From NCBI GenBank assembly GCA_964468435.1, contig CAYXVE010000003.1, positions 62,001 to 126,000 on the forward strand: a stretch of 64,000 nucleotides of DNA, written 5' to 3'. How positions within the stretch are numbered: the first letter of the stretch is position 1; each line of letters opens with the position of its first letter. Position numbers and translations under genes: made by a program. Source of the stretch: JBCCTX01 sp964468435 (lineage in GTDB: Bacteria; Bacteroidota; Bacteroidia; J057). Shown piece after piece: positions 18,782 through 27,982 of this stretch. A model generated the notes under the pieces. That model saw nothing but the letters and a program-made list of their open reading frames with translations. It was not told the DNA's origin and made no database searches.

Positions 18782-21244
18782 ATGCAAAAGAAAAACGAGG
18801 CACTGGATATCATTGACCTGGGAAATAGGTGGTTTGAACAACTGGGGTGGAAGCCATTTGAATTTCAGCAAAATAGTTGGAAAGCATATTTAAATGGTAA
18901 AAGTGGAATCGTAAATGCTCCCACAGGAAGTGGTAAGACCTATTCGCTTATCATTCCCATTCTCCTAGAACAAATCCATCTAAAGCAAAAGACTGGAAAA
19001 GATGTAAAAGGTTTGCAAGCCATCTGGATCACACCGATTAGGGCACTGACCAAAGAAATAAAAGCTGCTGCAGAACGGGCTATTAAAGGATTAGGACTCG
19101 ATTGGAAAGTTGGAATACGTTCTGGAGATACGGGTTCTTCTGAAAGAGCCCGCCAGAAAAAAAATCCTCCACATATTTTGATTACGACACCTGAAAGCTT
19201 GCATCTATTGTTGGCTCAGAAGGGATATCCCATTTTTTTTAAGGAACTTAAAACTATTGTGGTGGATGAATGGCATGAACTAGTGGGCTCCAAGAGGGGC
19301 GTTCAGATGGAACTCGCTATTTCCAGGCTCCAGGGTTTGTTGCCAAATTTAAAAATATGGGGAATCTCTGCCACCATAGGCAATATGGAAGAAGCGATTG
19401 AAATTTTGCTGGGTAAATCTACTCCCCAAAATCACCATGAAATCATCCAGGCGGATATAGAAAAGAAAATCGAGGTCATTACCATAGTGCCCCATGAGAT
19501 CGAGCATTTCCCCTGGGCAGGCCATTTGGGAATTAAACTCCTGGACAAGGTCATACCGATCATCCGGGAAAGTAATTCTACGCTGATTTTTACGAATACA
19601 CGTGCACAATGTGAGATATGGTACCAGCAGCTGCTCAATACTGCCCCTGAGTTGGCTGGTGCGATAGCTATGCACCATGGCTCGATCAGCAGAGAATTGC
19701 GCGACTGGGTAGAAGAAGCCCTCCATGACGAACGACTTAAAGCCGTGGTATGTACCTCCAGTCTGGATCTGGGGGTCGATTTTCGCCCAGTAGAGACGAT
19801 CATGCAGATCGGTAGCCCCAAAGGCGTAGCGCGCTTTGTACAGCGCGCTGGCAGGAGCGGCCATCAACCCGGTAAGCTGAGTAAGATATACTTTGTACCT
19901 ACCCACTCCCTTGAAATAATCGAAGGTGCAGCTCTTAGAAAAGCTATTGATGAACAAATACTGGAAAGCCGTATTCCTTACATCAGGTCATTCGATGTGC
20001 TCATTCAATATATGATCACACTAGCTGTTTCGGAAGGCTTTGACCCAGAAGTCATTTATCGTGAAATCACTCAGACCTACTGTTATGCCAGTGTTACGCC
20101 AGAAGAATGGCAGTGGCTGCTGGAATTTATTACCACAGGTGGAAGATCCCTTTATGCATATGATGAATACAAAAAAGTAGAGGTCTCTGAAGAAGGCCTG
20201 TACAAAGTTACTAATCGGGGTATTGCTCAGCGTCATCGATTATCAATTGGTACCATCTCCAATGATAGTTCTCTGACGGTCAAATATGTCAAAGGAGGCA
20301 AGATAGGTACTATCGAGGAATGGTTTGTCTCTCAACTCAAGCCAGGTGATGTTTTCTGGTTTGCTGGAAGAAGTCTGGAATTGGTGCGAATCAGGGAAAT
20401 GACGGTACAGGTAAAACGAAGCAAGGCTACCAAGGGAAAAGTACCAGCCTGGCTCGGTGGCAGAATGCCCTTATCGACCCAACTCTCAGCTATGCTGAGA
20501 TACAAAATCAATCAGGGAGCCCTGAATATATCTGAAGATATCGAAGTTCAGATCCTTGATCCTCTGTTCAGACTTCAGGCCTCACGCTCTGCTGTACCTA
20601 AATTGGGTGAGTTCCTGATAGAATACTTTACCAGCCGTGAAGGTTACCACCTCATTATGTATCCCTTCGAAGGGAGATTCGTCCATGAGGGAATGGGAGC
20701 ACTTATAGCCTACCGCCTTTCACTCTTCAAACCGATCTCCTTTTCCATAGCCATGAATGATTATGGCTTCGAGCTCTTGTCCGATACTGAAATCCCCATT
20801 CAGGAAGCACTGGATTCTGACATTTTCTCCCTAGATCACCTTACCGAAGATATACAGGCCAGTATCAATGCTGTAGAAATGGCAAAGAGACGATTTAGAG
20901 ATATTGCAGGAATCGCAGGTCTGGTATTTAAAGGTTTTCCCGGCAGACAAATGAAAGACAAGCACCTCCAGTCTTCTACCCAGTTATTTTTCCGGGTCTT
21001 CAGTGAATATGAACCAGACAATTTGCTGCTACGCCAGGCCTATGATGAAGTGATGAACTTCCAATTGGAGGAAGTACGCATGAGACAGGCACTAGAAAGG
21101 ATCAATCGGCAAAAAATCATTCTCAGTCAGCCGGAAAAGGCTACTCCTTTTGCATTTCCGATCATTGTAGACAGGCTACGGGAGCGTATGAGTTCAGAAA
21201 AACTGGAAGACCGGATACGAAAAATGAAATTACAATTGGAATAA
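18782..21244 (+). CDS. Ligase-associated-type DExH DNA helicase (Lhr-like)
   Basis: An 820-aa superfamily 2 helicase of the Lhr-like group that in many bacteria is encoded with an ATP-dependent DNA ligase, a nuclease and a phosphoesterase. Motifs are the Q-motif region KPFEFQQNSW near 25, Walker A APTGSGKT near 48, TPIRALTKEI near 85, DEWH box VVDEWHEL near 160, SATIGNMEEA, and motif VI VQRAGRSGHQPGKL near 360. The Lhr-specific C-terminal winged-helix and beta domain follow. The usual ligase and nuclease partners are not adjacent here. Upstream in-frame starts exist at 18767 (ATG) and 18740 (TTG). I prefer 18782 because the conserved part begins soon after it, but 18767 is nearly as good. Confidence 0.9.
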   Translation: MQKKNEALDIIDLGNRWFEQLGWKPFEFQQNSWKAYLNGKSGIVNAPTGSGKTYSLIIPILLEQIHLKQKTGKDVKGLQAIWITPIRALTKEIKAAAERAIKGLGLDWKVGIRSGDTGSSERARQKKNPPHILITTPESLHLLLAQKGYPIFFKELKTIVVDEWHELVGSKRGVQMELAISRLQGLLPNLKIWGISATIGNMEEAIEILLGKSTPQNHHEIIQADIEKKIEVITIVPHEIEHFPWAGHLGIKLLDKVIPIIRESNSTLIFTNTRAQCEIWYQQLLNTAPELAGAIAMHHGSISRELRDWVEEALHDERLKAVVCTSSLDLGVDFRPVETIMQIGSPKGVARFVQRAGRSGHQPGKLSKIYFVPTHSLEIIEGAALRKAIDEQILESRIPYIRSFDVLIQYMITLAVSEGFDPEVIYREITQTYCYASVTPEEWQWLLEFITTGGRSLYAYDEYKKVEVSEEGLYKVTNRGIAQRHRLSIGTISNDSSLTVKYVKGGKIGTIEEWFVSQLKPGDVFWFAGRSLELVRIREMTVQVKRSKATKGKVPAWLGGRMPLSTQLSAMLRYKINQGALNISEDIEVQILDPLFRLQASRSAVPKLGEFLIEYFTSREGYHLIMYPFEGRFVHEGMGALIAYRLSLFKPISFSIAMNDYGFELLSDTEIPIQEALDSDIFSLDHLTEDIQASINAVEMAKRRFRDIAGIAGLVFKGFPGRQMKDKHLQSSTQLFFRVFSEYEPDNLLLRQAYDEVMNFQLEEVRMRQALERINRQKIILSQPEKATPFAFPIIVDRLRERMSSEKLEDRIRKMKLQLE

Positions 21245-21302
21245 AGACCCATTTGATCTCGACAGAGATCATGATGGAGTCGGTTGTGAATGTTTTGATT
21301 AA
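21228..21302 (+). pseudogene. Remnant of an Excalibur calcium-binding domain
   Basis: Immediately after the helicase stop, in the +1 frame, codons 21246-21299 read DPFDLDRDHDGVGCECFD before a TAA. This fits the D-x-D-x-D-G-x-x-C-E signature of the C-terminal half of the Excalibur domain. The frame is closed upstream by TGA at 21225, inside the helicase gene, and no start or N-terminal half of the domain is present. It looks like the surviving 3' end of a deleted gene. Chance similarity is possible because only 18 codons remain. Confidence 0.5.
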
Positions 21303-21312
21303 GTCATTTACG

Positions 21313-21331
21313 ATAGCAATGCTATTTTTTG
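21313..21331 (+). terminator. Weak intrinsic terminator after helicase
   Basis: A short stem ATAGC/GCTAT (21313-21317 with 21321-21325) is followed by six T (21325-21330). The stem is short, so efficiency is doubtful. It stands between the helicase gene and the convergent murQ. Confidence 0.4.
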
Positions 21332-21339
21332 TACGGTTG

Positions 21340-22161
21340 TTATCCCTCTTGCTCTCTACGAAATGCTGCGACTGCGAGTCTTACACTTCCTTCTTTCTGA
21401 AGCAACGCTTTAGCCTTATCTTCAGATAATCCTGTTTCATCCATCACCATTTGAGTTCCTCTACCCACCAGTTTGGTGTTGGTGAGCTGCATATCAACCA
21501 TTTTGTTTCCCTTTACCCGTCCCAGTTTGATCATGACAGAAGTAGAGATCATATTGAGGATCAATTTTTGAGCCGTACCAGACTTCATTCGCGTACTCCC
21601 CGTAACAAATTCCGGTCCTACAACTGCCACAATGGGATAATCAACTTTTCCTTCAAGCGGACTCCCGGCATTGCAGGTGATACAGCCCGTAGGTACTCCA
21701 TGTTTACGTGCATAATCTACGGCACCCAGTACATAAGGCGTAGTACCACTTGCTGTAATCCCCACCAGAAAATCTGCGGAATTGATGTGATGTTGAGATA
21801 AATCCTTCCAGCCCTGATTAGGGTCATCCTCTGCATGTTCGATAGATGATCTGATGGCCTGGTCTCCGCCCGCTATCACTCCGATAACCCAATCAGCAGG
21901 CACTCCGTAAGTAGGAGGGCACTCCGATGCATCTACGATGCCTAGACGGCCACTTGTACCACTCCCAATGTAAAACAATCTGCCACCGGAATTCATTTGT
22001 TCATGAACCTTGTGAATCAACCTCTCTATATCGGGAATGATACCTCTGATTACTTCGGGTACCTTAAGATCTTCCCGGTTGATATTTTCCAGCAATTCCC
22101 GGGTAGACATTTTTTCCAAGTGGTCGTAAAAAGAGGAAAATTCGGTGGTCTTTCGGATCAT
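21340..22161 (-). CDS. murQ: N-acetylmuramic acid 6-phosphate etherase MurQ
   Basis: A 273-aa cytoplasmic enzyme that cleaves the lactyl ether of N-acetylmuramic acid 6-phosphate, giving GlcNAc 6-phosphate and D-lactate in cell-wall sugar recycling. The SIS-domain signature is intact: GGRLFYIGSGTSGRLGIVDASECPPTYG (about residues 59-86), including the conserved glutamate of SECPPTYG, then GVIAGGDQAIRSSIEHAEDD near 95-112 with the second active-site glutamate. GSTRMKSGTAQKLILNMIST follows near 190. It is slightly shorter than E. coli MurQ (298 aa), mainly at the ends. No transporter or MurNAc kinase is adjacent. It is divergent from the ctp gene, with 68 bases between them. Confidence 0.95.
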   Translation of the reverse strand: MIRKTTEFSSFYDHLEKMSTRELLENINREDLKVPEVIRGIIPDIERLIHKVHEQMNSGGRLFYIGSGTSGRLGIVDASECPPTYGVPADWVIGVIAGGDQAIRSSIEHAEDDPNQGWKDLSQHHINSADFLVGITASGTTPYVLGAVDYARKHGVPTGCITCNAGSPLEGKVDYPIVAVVGPEFVTGSTRMKSGTAQKLILNMISTSVMIKLGRVKGNKMVDMQLTNTKLVGRGTQMVMDETGLSEDKAKALLQKEGSVRLAVAAFRREQEG

Positions 22162-22229
22162 TTCTCAGAGTTTTATATTGTATAGACAAATTTAAGGCAA
22201 TAAATAGATTATTTTTCTAATTTTACTTT

Positions 22230-23897
22230 ATGAATCAACATTTAAAATATTTATTATTCGCCCTTGCCTTTGTAGTGGTTGGCTTGTGGATAGGGCTAAA
22301 GTTGAGCGGTAGGTCTGGTCTTAGCTCATCTTCCTCCGCGTTTGAGGAGGGTACAAGAAATATTGATCAGATCAAAAAGCTTCAGGAAGTAGTAGACTTT
22401 GTCAGTAGAAACTATGTTGAGGATGTAAATCAGCCCGAGTTAGTAGACAAAGCTATTAAGGGTATCATGGATGAACTAGATCCTCATTCCTATTATATTC
22501 CAGCCTCAGAAAACAAACTCATCGAAGAACAAATGGGAGGTAGCTTTGAGGGTATCGGTATTGAATTTGGCATTGTCGATGACACCATATATGTGGAAGC
22601 CCCTGTGCCAAATTCTCCAAGTGATAAGCTGGGCATTAAATCAGGAGACAAAATCATCCAGGTTGATGGAAAGAATGTTGCCGGGATCAATATTACCAAC
22701 AAAATGGTGATGGATTACCTAAAGGGACCTAGAGGTACCCAAGTAAACGTTTCCATTCTACGAAAAGGTATGGATGAGTTACTGGAATTTGAGATTACAC
22801 GCGACCGCATCCCCCTTAATAGTGTCAGTTTTTCCTACCTGATAGATGATGAGACTGGGTATATAAAAGTAGACCGTTTCTCGGAGACCACTTATAAGGA
22901 ATTCAAAGCACACATGGAAACGTTGATCTCCGAAGGTATGCAGAACCTCGTACTCGATCTCAGAGGCAATCCGGGTGGATACATGACCATGGCCTATCGA
23001 ATGGCTGACGAGTTTTTGGAAAATGGCAAACTTATCGTGTCTACTGAAGGCCGGATCAAGGAAAGTAAGCAATCATACGAAGCAACGGACAGGCTTTCTT
23101 CCTTTGAAAAAGGACCTTTGATCGTCCTGATTGATTATGGATCAGCTTCTGCCAGTGAGATTGTAGCTGGCGCAGTACAGGATCACGACCGGGGACTGAT
23201 CGTAGGGATCAGGTCATTTGGTAAAGGGCTGGTACAGATCCAGGAAGATCTTGCTGATGGTTCAGCCATTAGGCTGGTTATTTCCGAGTATCATACGCCA
23301 AGTGGTAGGTGTATACAAAAACCTTATGGTGAAAGTACCAGCGACTATGAACGTGAAATTCTGGAGAGATTCCGGTCGGGAGAAGTCTTTGACGCTTCCA
23401 GGGTTACTTTCCCGGATTCATTGAGATACAAGACAGAATCAGGTAGAATTGTATATGGTGGGGGTGGAATATTCCCCGATGTGTTTGTCCCCAATGATAC
23501 GAGCTATGAGAGTAAGTATATGACTAAACTCAGGTCAAAAGATATTTTCAGGGACTTTGCCGTTCATTATGTCGATGATCACCCAGCCCTGATCAAAATC
23601 TATCCTGATCACCGTACATTCAAGAGAGAATTTGATGTGAACCAGAGTATAAAATCAGATTTTATTGATTATGCAGTAGATCACGGTATCCCCAAAGATG
23701 ATGAAGGCTACCAGGTTTCAGCCAAATTAATCAGAAACTACATCAAAGCTTTTGTAGGTAGAAGGCTATATCATGATGAAGGATTTTTCCCTATCATACA
23801 TGAGATGGACCGCGTATTGCAAGAAGCTATTTTGCTGGTACCTGCAGCTAAAGAACTAGAGAAATCTGGCTCACTGGAATTTATTGCTAAAGAGTAA
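22230..23897 (+). CDS. C-terminal processing peptidase (S41 family)
   Basis: A 555-aa membrane-anchored periplasmic serine protease of the CtpA/Prc family. One N-terminal transmembrane segment (LLFALAFVVVGLWIGLKL) is followed by the PDZ domain (GGSFEGIGIEFGIVDDTIYVEAPVPNSPSDKLGI, about 100-135) and the S41 core. The core includes LVLDLRGNPGG near 238, the nucleophile in GSASASEIV (middle serine, Ser307) and the general base in SFGKGLVQ (Lys332), 25 residues later as in the E. coli protease. A C-terminal extension of about 150 residues is also typical of Bacteroidota members. Likely roles are tail-specific cleavage of envelope proteins. It is followed 5 bases later by an exonuclease gene and probably shares its transcript. 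Confidence 0.93.
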   Translation: MNQHLKYLLFALAFVVVGLWIGLKLSGRSGLSSSSSAFEEGTRNIDQIKKLQEVVDFVSRNYVEDVNQPELVDKAIKGIMDELDPHSYYIPASENKLIEEQMGGSFEGIGIEFGIVDDTIYVEAPVPNSPSDKLGIKSGDKIIQVDGKNVAGINITNKMVMDYLKGPRGTQVNVSILRKGMDELLEFEITRDRIPLNSVSFSYLIDDETGYIKVDRFSETTYKEFKAHMETLISEGMQNLVLDLRGNPGGYMTMAYRMADEFLENGKLIVSTEGRIKESKQSYEATDRLSSFEKGPLIVLIDYGSASASEIVAGAVQDHDRGLIVGIRSFGKGLVQIQEDLADGSAIRLVISEYHTPSGRCIQKPYGESTSDYEREILERFRSGEVFDASRVTFPDSLRYKTESGRIVYGGGGIFPDVFVPNDTSYESKYMTKLRSKDIFRDFAVHYVDDHPALIKIYPDHRTFKREFDVNQSIKSDFIDYAVDHGIPKDDEGYQVSAKLIRNYIKAFVGRRLYHDEGFFPIIHEMDRVLQEAILLVPAAKELEKSGSLEFIAKE

Positions 23898-23902
23898 CCT
23901 AT

Positions 23903-24697
23903 ATGTATTCTTTCCACCAACTGGAAAATGTGCTTTTTATAGACATTGAGACAGCCACTGTGGCCCCTTCATATGAAGCGTTGTCCGGTCGCATGAAAGA
24001 GCTATGGGATAAGAAATCCTTGAGATATATGCGTAATGAAAATCCCCATACTCCGGAACAGTTGTTTGAGGAAAAAGCGGGCATACATGCAGAATTTGGA
24101 AAAATAGTCTGTATCTCTTGTGGTTTTTTGCGCTTTATCGATGGACCGGAAAAATCACCAGCCATAAGATTAAAATCCTTTTTTGGCCAGGATGAGTATG
24201 ACATCTTGTCTGGATTCAGTAAGCTATTGTTTGATTTTCAGAAACACGTAGATTCAAATAACACCAAAAAACGCAATGCTATCCGCAATTATGAATCCTC
24301 TTCCATGAATCTATGTGCACATAATGGTAAGGAGTTTGACTATCCATATCTGGGAAGAAGATATATTATACAAGGCCTGCCAATACCCAACATCCTGGAA
24401 ATACAAGGCAAAAAGCCCTGGGAAGTCAATTTGCTGGATACCATGGAGCTTTGGAAATTTGGCGATTACAAAGCCTATACAAGCCTGGATTTACTGGCGG
24501 CAGTACTGGATATTCCCTCTCCCAAGGATGATATAGATGGTAGCCAGATCAGCAAAGTTTATTGGGGAGAAGAAGATTACCATAGAATAAAGGAATACTG
24601 CGAGAAGGATGTATTGACTACTGTGCAAATTTTACTGAAAATGAGCAGGCTACCTTTAGCAGAAGTACATTCCTCTGAATCAGAAGAACATCCATAA
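23903..24697 (+). CDS. Predicted DEDDy 3'-5' exonuclease (PolB-like)
   Basis: A 264-aa protein of the PolB-like 3'-5' exonuclease family. The three exonuclease motifs are visible: DIETA near residue 15 (D-x-E), LCAHNGKEFDYPYLGRR near 138-154 with the second aspartate, and the YCEKDVLTTV (Y-x-x-x-D) motif near 232. It is likely a metal-dependent nuclease acting on single-stranded DNA or RNA in repair or turnover. Substrate and partners are not known. The start is 5 bases after the ctp stop and the next gene starts 4 bases after its own stop, so the three form a tight operon. Confidence 0.85.
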   Translation: MYSFHQLENVLFIDIETATVAPSYEALSGRMKELWDKKSLRYMRNENPHTPEQLFEEKAGIHAEFGKIVCISCGFLRFIDGPEKSPAIRLKSFFGQDEYDILSGFSKLLFDFQKHVDSNNTKKRNAIRNYESSSMNLCAHNGKEFDYPYLGRRYIIQGLPIPNILEIQGKKPWEVNLLDTMELWKFGDYKAYTSLDLLAAVLDIPSPKDDIDGSQISKVYWGEEDYHRIKEYCEKDVLTTVQILLKMSRLPLAEVHSSESEEHP

Positions 24698-24701
24698 TAT
24701 C

Positions 24702-25052
24702 ATGTCAGAATTGCACCGTCTCAAACGTATTGCCAAAAGCCTGATCCCACACACACCCCGGGAATCTGAGAAAAGGTATAATTACAGTGATGCCAAAATG
24801 ATGATCAATGATCTAGCTTTGACCATATCCCCGAATACCCTCTCCTATCTGGTTGATTCAGATATGGTATTGGATGATTTTATCCATAGCATCTACGAGT
24901 TGGAACATACGCTGCACCAGAAGGCTACTAACGATCTGAAGGTTATAGATCCTGAGCTCTATCCCAGGGCCTACGAAGAGCATCACCGGGTGGTGTTCAC
25001 TGTTACCTACGATGGAGAAGAGTGGGTCTTTGCTGAATACAATATCCCATGA
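24702..25052 (+). CDS. Conserved-looking small protein of unknown function
   Basis: I do not recognise this 116-aa protein. It has no signal peptide or membrane segment and is predicted cytoplasmic and mixed alpha/beta. Residues 1-25 are basic (HRLKRIAKSLIPHTPR), the middle is helical and acidic, and the end is a beta-like VVFTVTYDGEEWVFAEYNIP. It is the last gene of the ctp-exonuclease operon, starting 4 bases after the exonuclease stop, and so may assist that nuclease. That is inference from position only. Confidence 0.75.
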   Translation: MSELHRLKRIAKSLIPHTPRESEKRYNYSDAKMMINDLALTISPNTLSYLVDSDMVLDDFIHSIYELEHTLHQKATNDLKVIDPELYPRAYEEHHRVVFTVTYDGEEWVFAEYNIP

Positions 25053-25061
25053 TGATACCCT

Positions 25062-27515
25062 TTAAGTATCTTTCCCAGACTGCTTTACTACAATTACTTG
25101 ATGAAAATCTGCCAAAATATCAATTTCCAGACGGTTGTCCTTGAAGCAATTGGAAGGTATTTGTTTTAGATCGCCGTCGACCTCGATCGCGGTAGCCAAA
25201 AATGGTACGCCATGAAATATTAATTTACAAATAGCGTAAGATGGTTTATAATTTCCCACTATAGACTGAGTAACCTTCAGGGAATTCTCTGTTCCTCTTA
25301 CTTCGAAGGTTTTGACCAGATAGTCTCCCTGTTCATATTCATACCCATCACCTTCATCTTCATACTGTTTACTAACGATAGTAGATTTATCTGTATAATA
25401 AATATGGAGAAACAGTTCATCTATCTGACGTTCACCGACATATTGCCTTACGGGATAGAACGGAAGGACAGCACCAGCTCTTACAAACATAGGTATGTGA
25501 TCCAATGGAGCTTCTATCCAGAATTCCTGCCTGCCTTCTTTGAGTTCATCGGAGTAAAAATAATACCAGTCTCCCTTAGGAAGATACAATTTTCGCCCTC
25601 TGACGCCCGGCTGAGATATTGGACAGATCAATAGATGGTCTCCCATAGCAAACTCCTCCATCCTGTAATATGTATCCGGATTTTCCTGATCCAGAAAAGT
25701 AAGTGGTCTGAGAATCGGAGTACCCTCCGTAATATACTGCCAGAAAGCCGTGTAAAGGACAGGTAATAACTGATAGCGAAATTCGATCGTTTTACGAGCT
25801 ATCACTTCGTATTCTTCTCCAAATGTCCAGGGTTCCTGATTTGTATTAAACTGAGAAGCTTTTTCCTGTACAGCTTCTTCATCAACTTCTGAAGCACCAT
25901 CTACATTATTACCCATTGTATGATTGCGGCAAAGTGGATGAAATATGCCCAGTTGCAACCATCTTACAAGCAACTCGCCATCCGAAAGATCGTTAAATCC
26001 ACCGATATCCGAACCCACAAAAGAAAAACCAGATACACTCATACGCTGAGACTGGATATTTGCTAGCCTTAGATGTTCCCAGGAGGAAATATTATCGCCA
26101 GTCCAGGCAGATGCAAACCTTTGTCCACCAGAATACGTGGCCCTTGTAATGATAAATGGTCTGTAGGGGTAAACGTATCGCTTGACTCCCTCATAGGAAG
26201 CTCTTGACATTTGCATCCCGTAAACATTATGTGCCTTACGATGACTGCAGGAGTTCCCGTCATAATCATGTCTTACATCATCATAAACCGTTCTTCCTTC
26301 TATATCAAAGGTAGCGGGTTCATTCATATCATTCCATACACCCCTTACGCCATCTTTACGGATCAGATCTCTGTAAAGTGTAGACCACCAGTGGCGCACT
26401 TCTGGAGACGTAAAGTCCGGGAAAAAGCATTCCCCAGGCCACACACGACCTCTTACATAGGGACCATCTTGCCTACGACAGAAATATTCCTTTTCCACCC
26501 CTTCCCGGTATATTTCATAATCTTCATCTATCTTGATTCCAGGATCAATAATCACAACTGTTTTGAAACCCTGTTCTTCCAGTTCACTGACCATTTTTCT
26601 CGGATCAGGAAAAAATCTTTTATTCCAGGTAAAACACTTGTAGTCATCCATATAATCAATATCAAGATACAAAGCATCACAGGGGATTTTTCGACTTCTG
26701 AATTCCTGAGCTATTTCCCTAATCCGGGACTCTGGATAATAACTCCACCTGCATTGATGGTAACCCAATGCCCATAATGGGGGTAATTCCGGCACGCCTG
26801 TAAGTTTGATATATCGTTGGGCAACTCCCATCAATTCAGGACCATAAATGAAATAATAATTCATCTCCCCTCCATCAGCCCAAAAACTGGATACCTCAGC
26901 GCGCTCTGCAGCAAAATCGAAATATGTTCTAAATGAATTGTCAAAAAATATTCCGTATCCAATCCCCTTTCGCAAACCATAGTAAAATGGTATACTCCGG
27001 TAAAGTGGATCAGTATCATCCCCATAACCGAAACAATCCATACACCAGTTTTGCAATCGTTTTCCTTTGAGATTAAGTGAGCATGTTTTATCACCAAGTC
27101 CAAAATATTGCTCTTCATACACTGAACGCTTACTCATCATCACAATATCTCCCCCATAACGATCTTTGCGCCAGTGAAACCCCTTCTCATCTTCGAGAAT
27201 GACATTTCCAGACCTGTCCCAGATTTGTATTGAAAGCGTATCTTTTTCAATTTTACAAACCAACTGTGCCGTCGTCAGGGTAACCCGGCGTTTGCCTTCT
27301 CTGGATCGTAAAAAATCATGAGATTCCTCCAGTTCATTTACGACAGCGTAAGAAAAATCGTTTTGAAAAAACCCTTCTGTAGCATACCGAAAACGGATCA
27401 CATAATCATTGATTACATGTATCAAAAGTATAGTCCCATTTTCTGTATGAAAATAAAACCGGTTGCCTTGTTGATCCCATTTTCTCAGGGGACCAGGATA
27501 TTGTTCTACAGCCAT
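25062..27515 (-). CDS. Glycoside hydrolase family 31 alpha-glucosidase
   Basis: An 817-aa enzyme expected to release glucose from the non-reducing ends of alpha-glucans or alpha-glucosides. The GH31 signature GVWNDMNEPATF places the nucleophile at Asp396. An upstream galactose-mutarotase-like N-terminal domain (EEQYFGLGDKT near 132), LDIDYMDDYKCFTWN near 268, the general-acid region WTGDNISSWEHLR near 470, and C-terminal beta domains all fit. There is no signal peptide, so it is cytoplasmic and would act on imported oligosaccharides or stored glycogen. No other sugar gene is adjacent. A -7-like box sits at 27587-27580 on its strand without a clear -33 element. Confidence 0.95.
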   Translation of the reverse strand: MAVEQYPGPLRKWDQQGNRFYFHTENGTILLIHVINDYVIRFRYATEGFFQNDFSYAVVNELEESHDFLRSREGKRRVTLTTAQLVCKIEKDTLSIQIWDRSGNVILEDEKGFHWRKDRYGGDIVMMSKRSVYEEQYFGLGDKTCSLNLKGKRLQNWCMDCFGYGDDTDPLYRSIPFYYGLRKGIGYGIFFDNSFRTYFDFAAERAEVSSFWADGGEMNYYFIYGPELMGVAQRYIKLTGVPELPPLWALGYHQCRWSYYPESRIREIAQEFRSRKIPCDALYLDIDYMDDYKCFTWNKRFFPDPRKMVSELEEQGFKTVVIIDPGIKIDEDYEIYREGVEKEYFCRRQDGPYVRGRVWPGECFFPDFTSPEVRHWWSTLYRDLIRKDGVRGVWNDMNEPATFDIEGRTVYDDVRHDYDGNSCSHRKAHNVYGMQMSRASYEGVKRYVYPYRPFIITRATYSGGQRFASAWTGDNISSWEHLRLANIQSQRMSVSGFSFVGSDIGGFNDLSDGELLVRWLQLGIFHPLCRNHTMGNNVDGASEVDEEAVQEKASQFNTNQEPWTFGEEYEVIARKTIEFRYQLLPVLYTAFWQYITEGTPILRPLTFLDQENPDTYYRMEEFAMGDHLLICPISQPGVRGRKLYLPKGDWYYFYSDELKEGRQEFWIEAPLDHIPMFVRAGAVLPFYPVRQYVGERQIDELFLHIYYTDKSTIVSKQYEDEGDGYEYEQGDYLVKTFEVRGTENSLKVTQSIVGNYKPSYAICKLIFHGVPFLATAIEVDGDLKQIPSNCFKDNRLEIDILADFHQVIVVKQSGKDT

Positions 27516-27982
27516 TAATGGATATTATTCATCTTACCAATAAGGTAGATACTAGTCCTAATTGCTTTTATTAAGGATTCAAAGATATGAATTAATTTGA
27601 ATATTAGGGGTAGTAGCGAATACAGATCATCATTCCTTTTCGGACAATAAAACTATCTTCCTCTTAAGGATTTTTATGAACTATCTTCTATATTTATAAA
27701 AAAACAGCAATACCCAATTCGAAATCAAAAAAAATACTCCCTTAAAATATAAATAAATTGTACTTTTAGGGGCGCTTAAGATTACAGGACTTTGAATAGT
27801 CGAACCATATTTCTTAATTGAAGGTCTGTGGAAAGTCGCCTACAATATTTCGGATAAAATATATTTCATATTTAAAATAAATAATTATATTTCGTTTTTA
27901 ACTTACTCAAGTCTGAAGCTTCTGCTATCTAATTTAGGTTCAATGCGAAGTCTCCCTTACAAATGAATTGTAAATAAGATTC
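27516..27982. other. AT-rich divergent intergenic region, no gene seen
   Basis: This 467-base gap separates the divergent GH31 and response-regulator genes. I find no ORF, tRNA or terminator. The only signal is a TATCTTTG box on the minus strand (27587-27580) that could be the -7 element of the GH31 gene, without a -33 partner. It is large enough to hold regulator binding sites but I cannot define any. Confidence 0.4.

Noticed and set aside
26211..26777. 188-codon plus-strand ORF inside the GH31 gene
   Set aside because: It is antisense to the conserved catalytic region of the GH31 enzyme; the protein would be a low-complexity string of I, H, F and P.
27516..27982. Searched for a tRNA or riboswitch; a GGTTCAATGC-like stretch near 27940 resembles a T-loop
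   Set aside because: The stretch has no acceptor stem, anticodon arm or CCA end, so it is chance.
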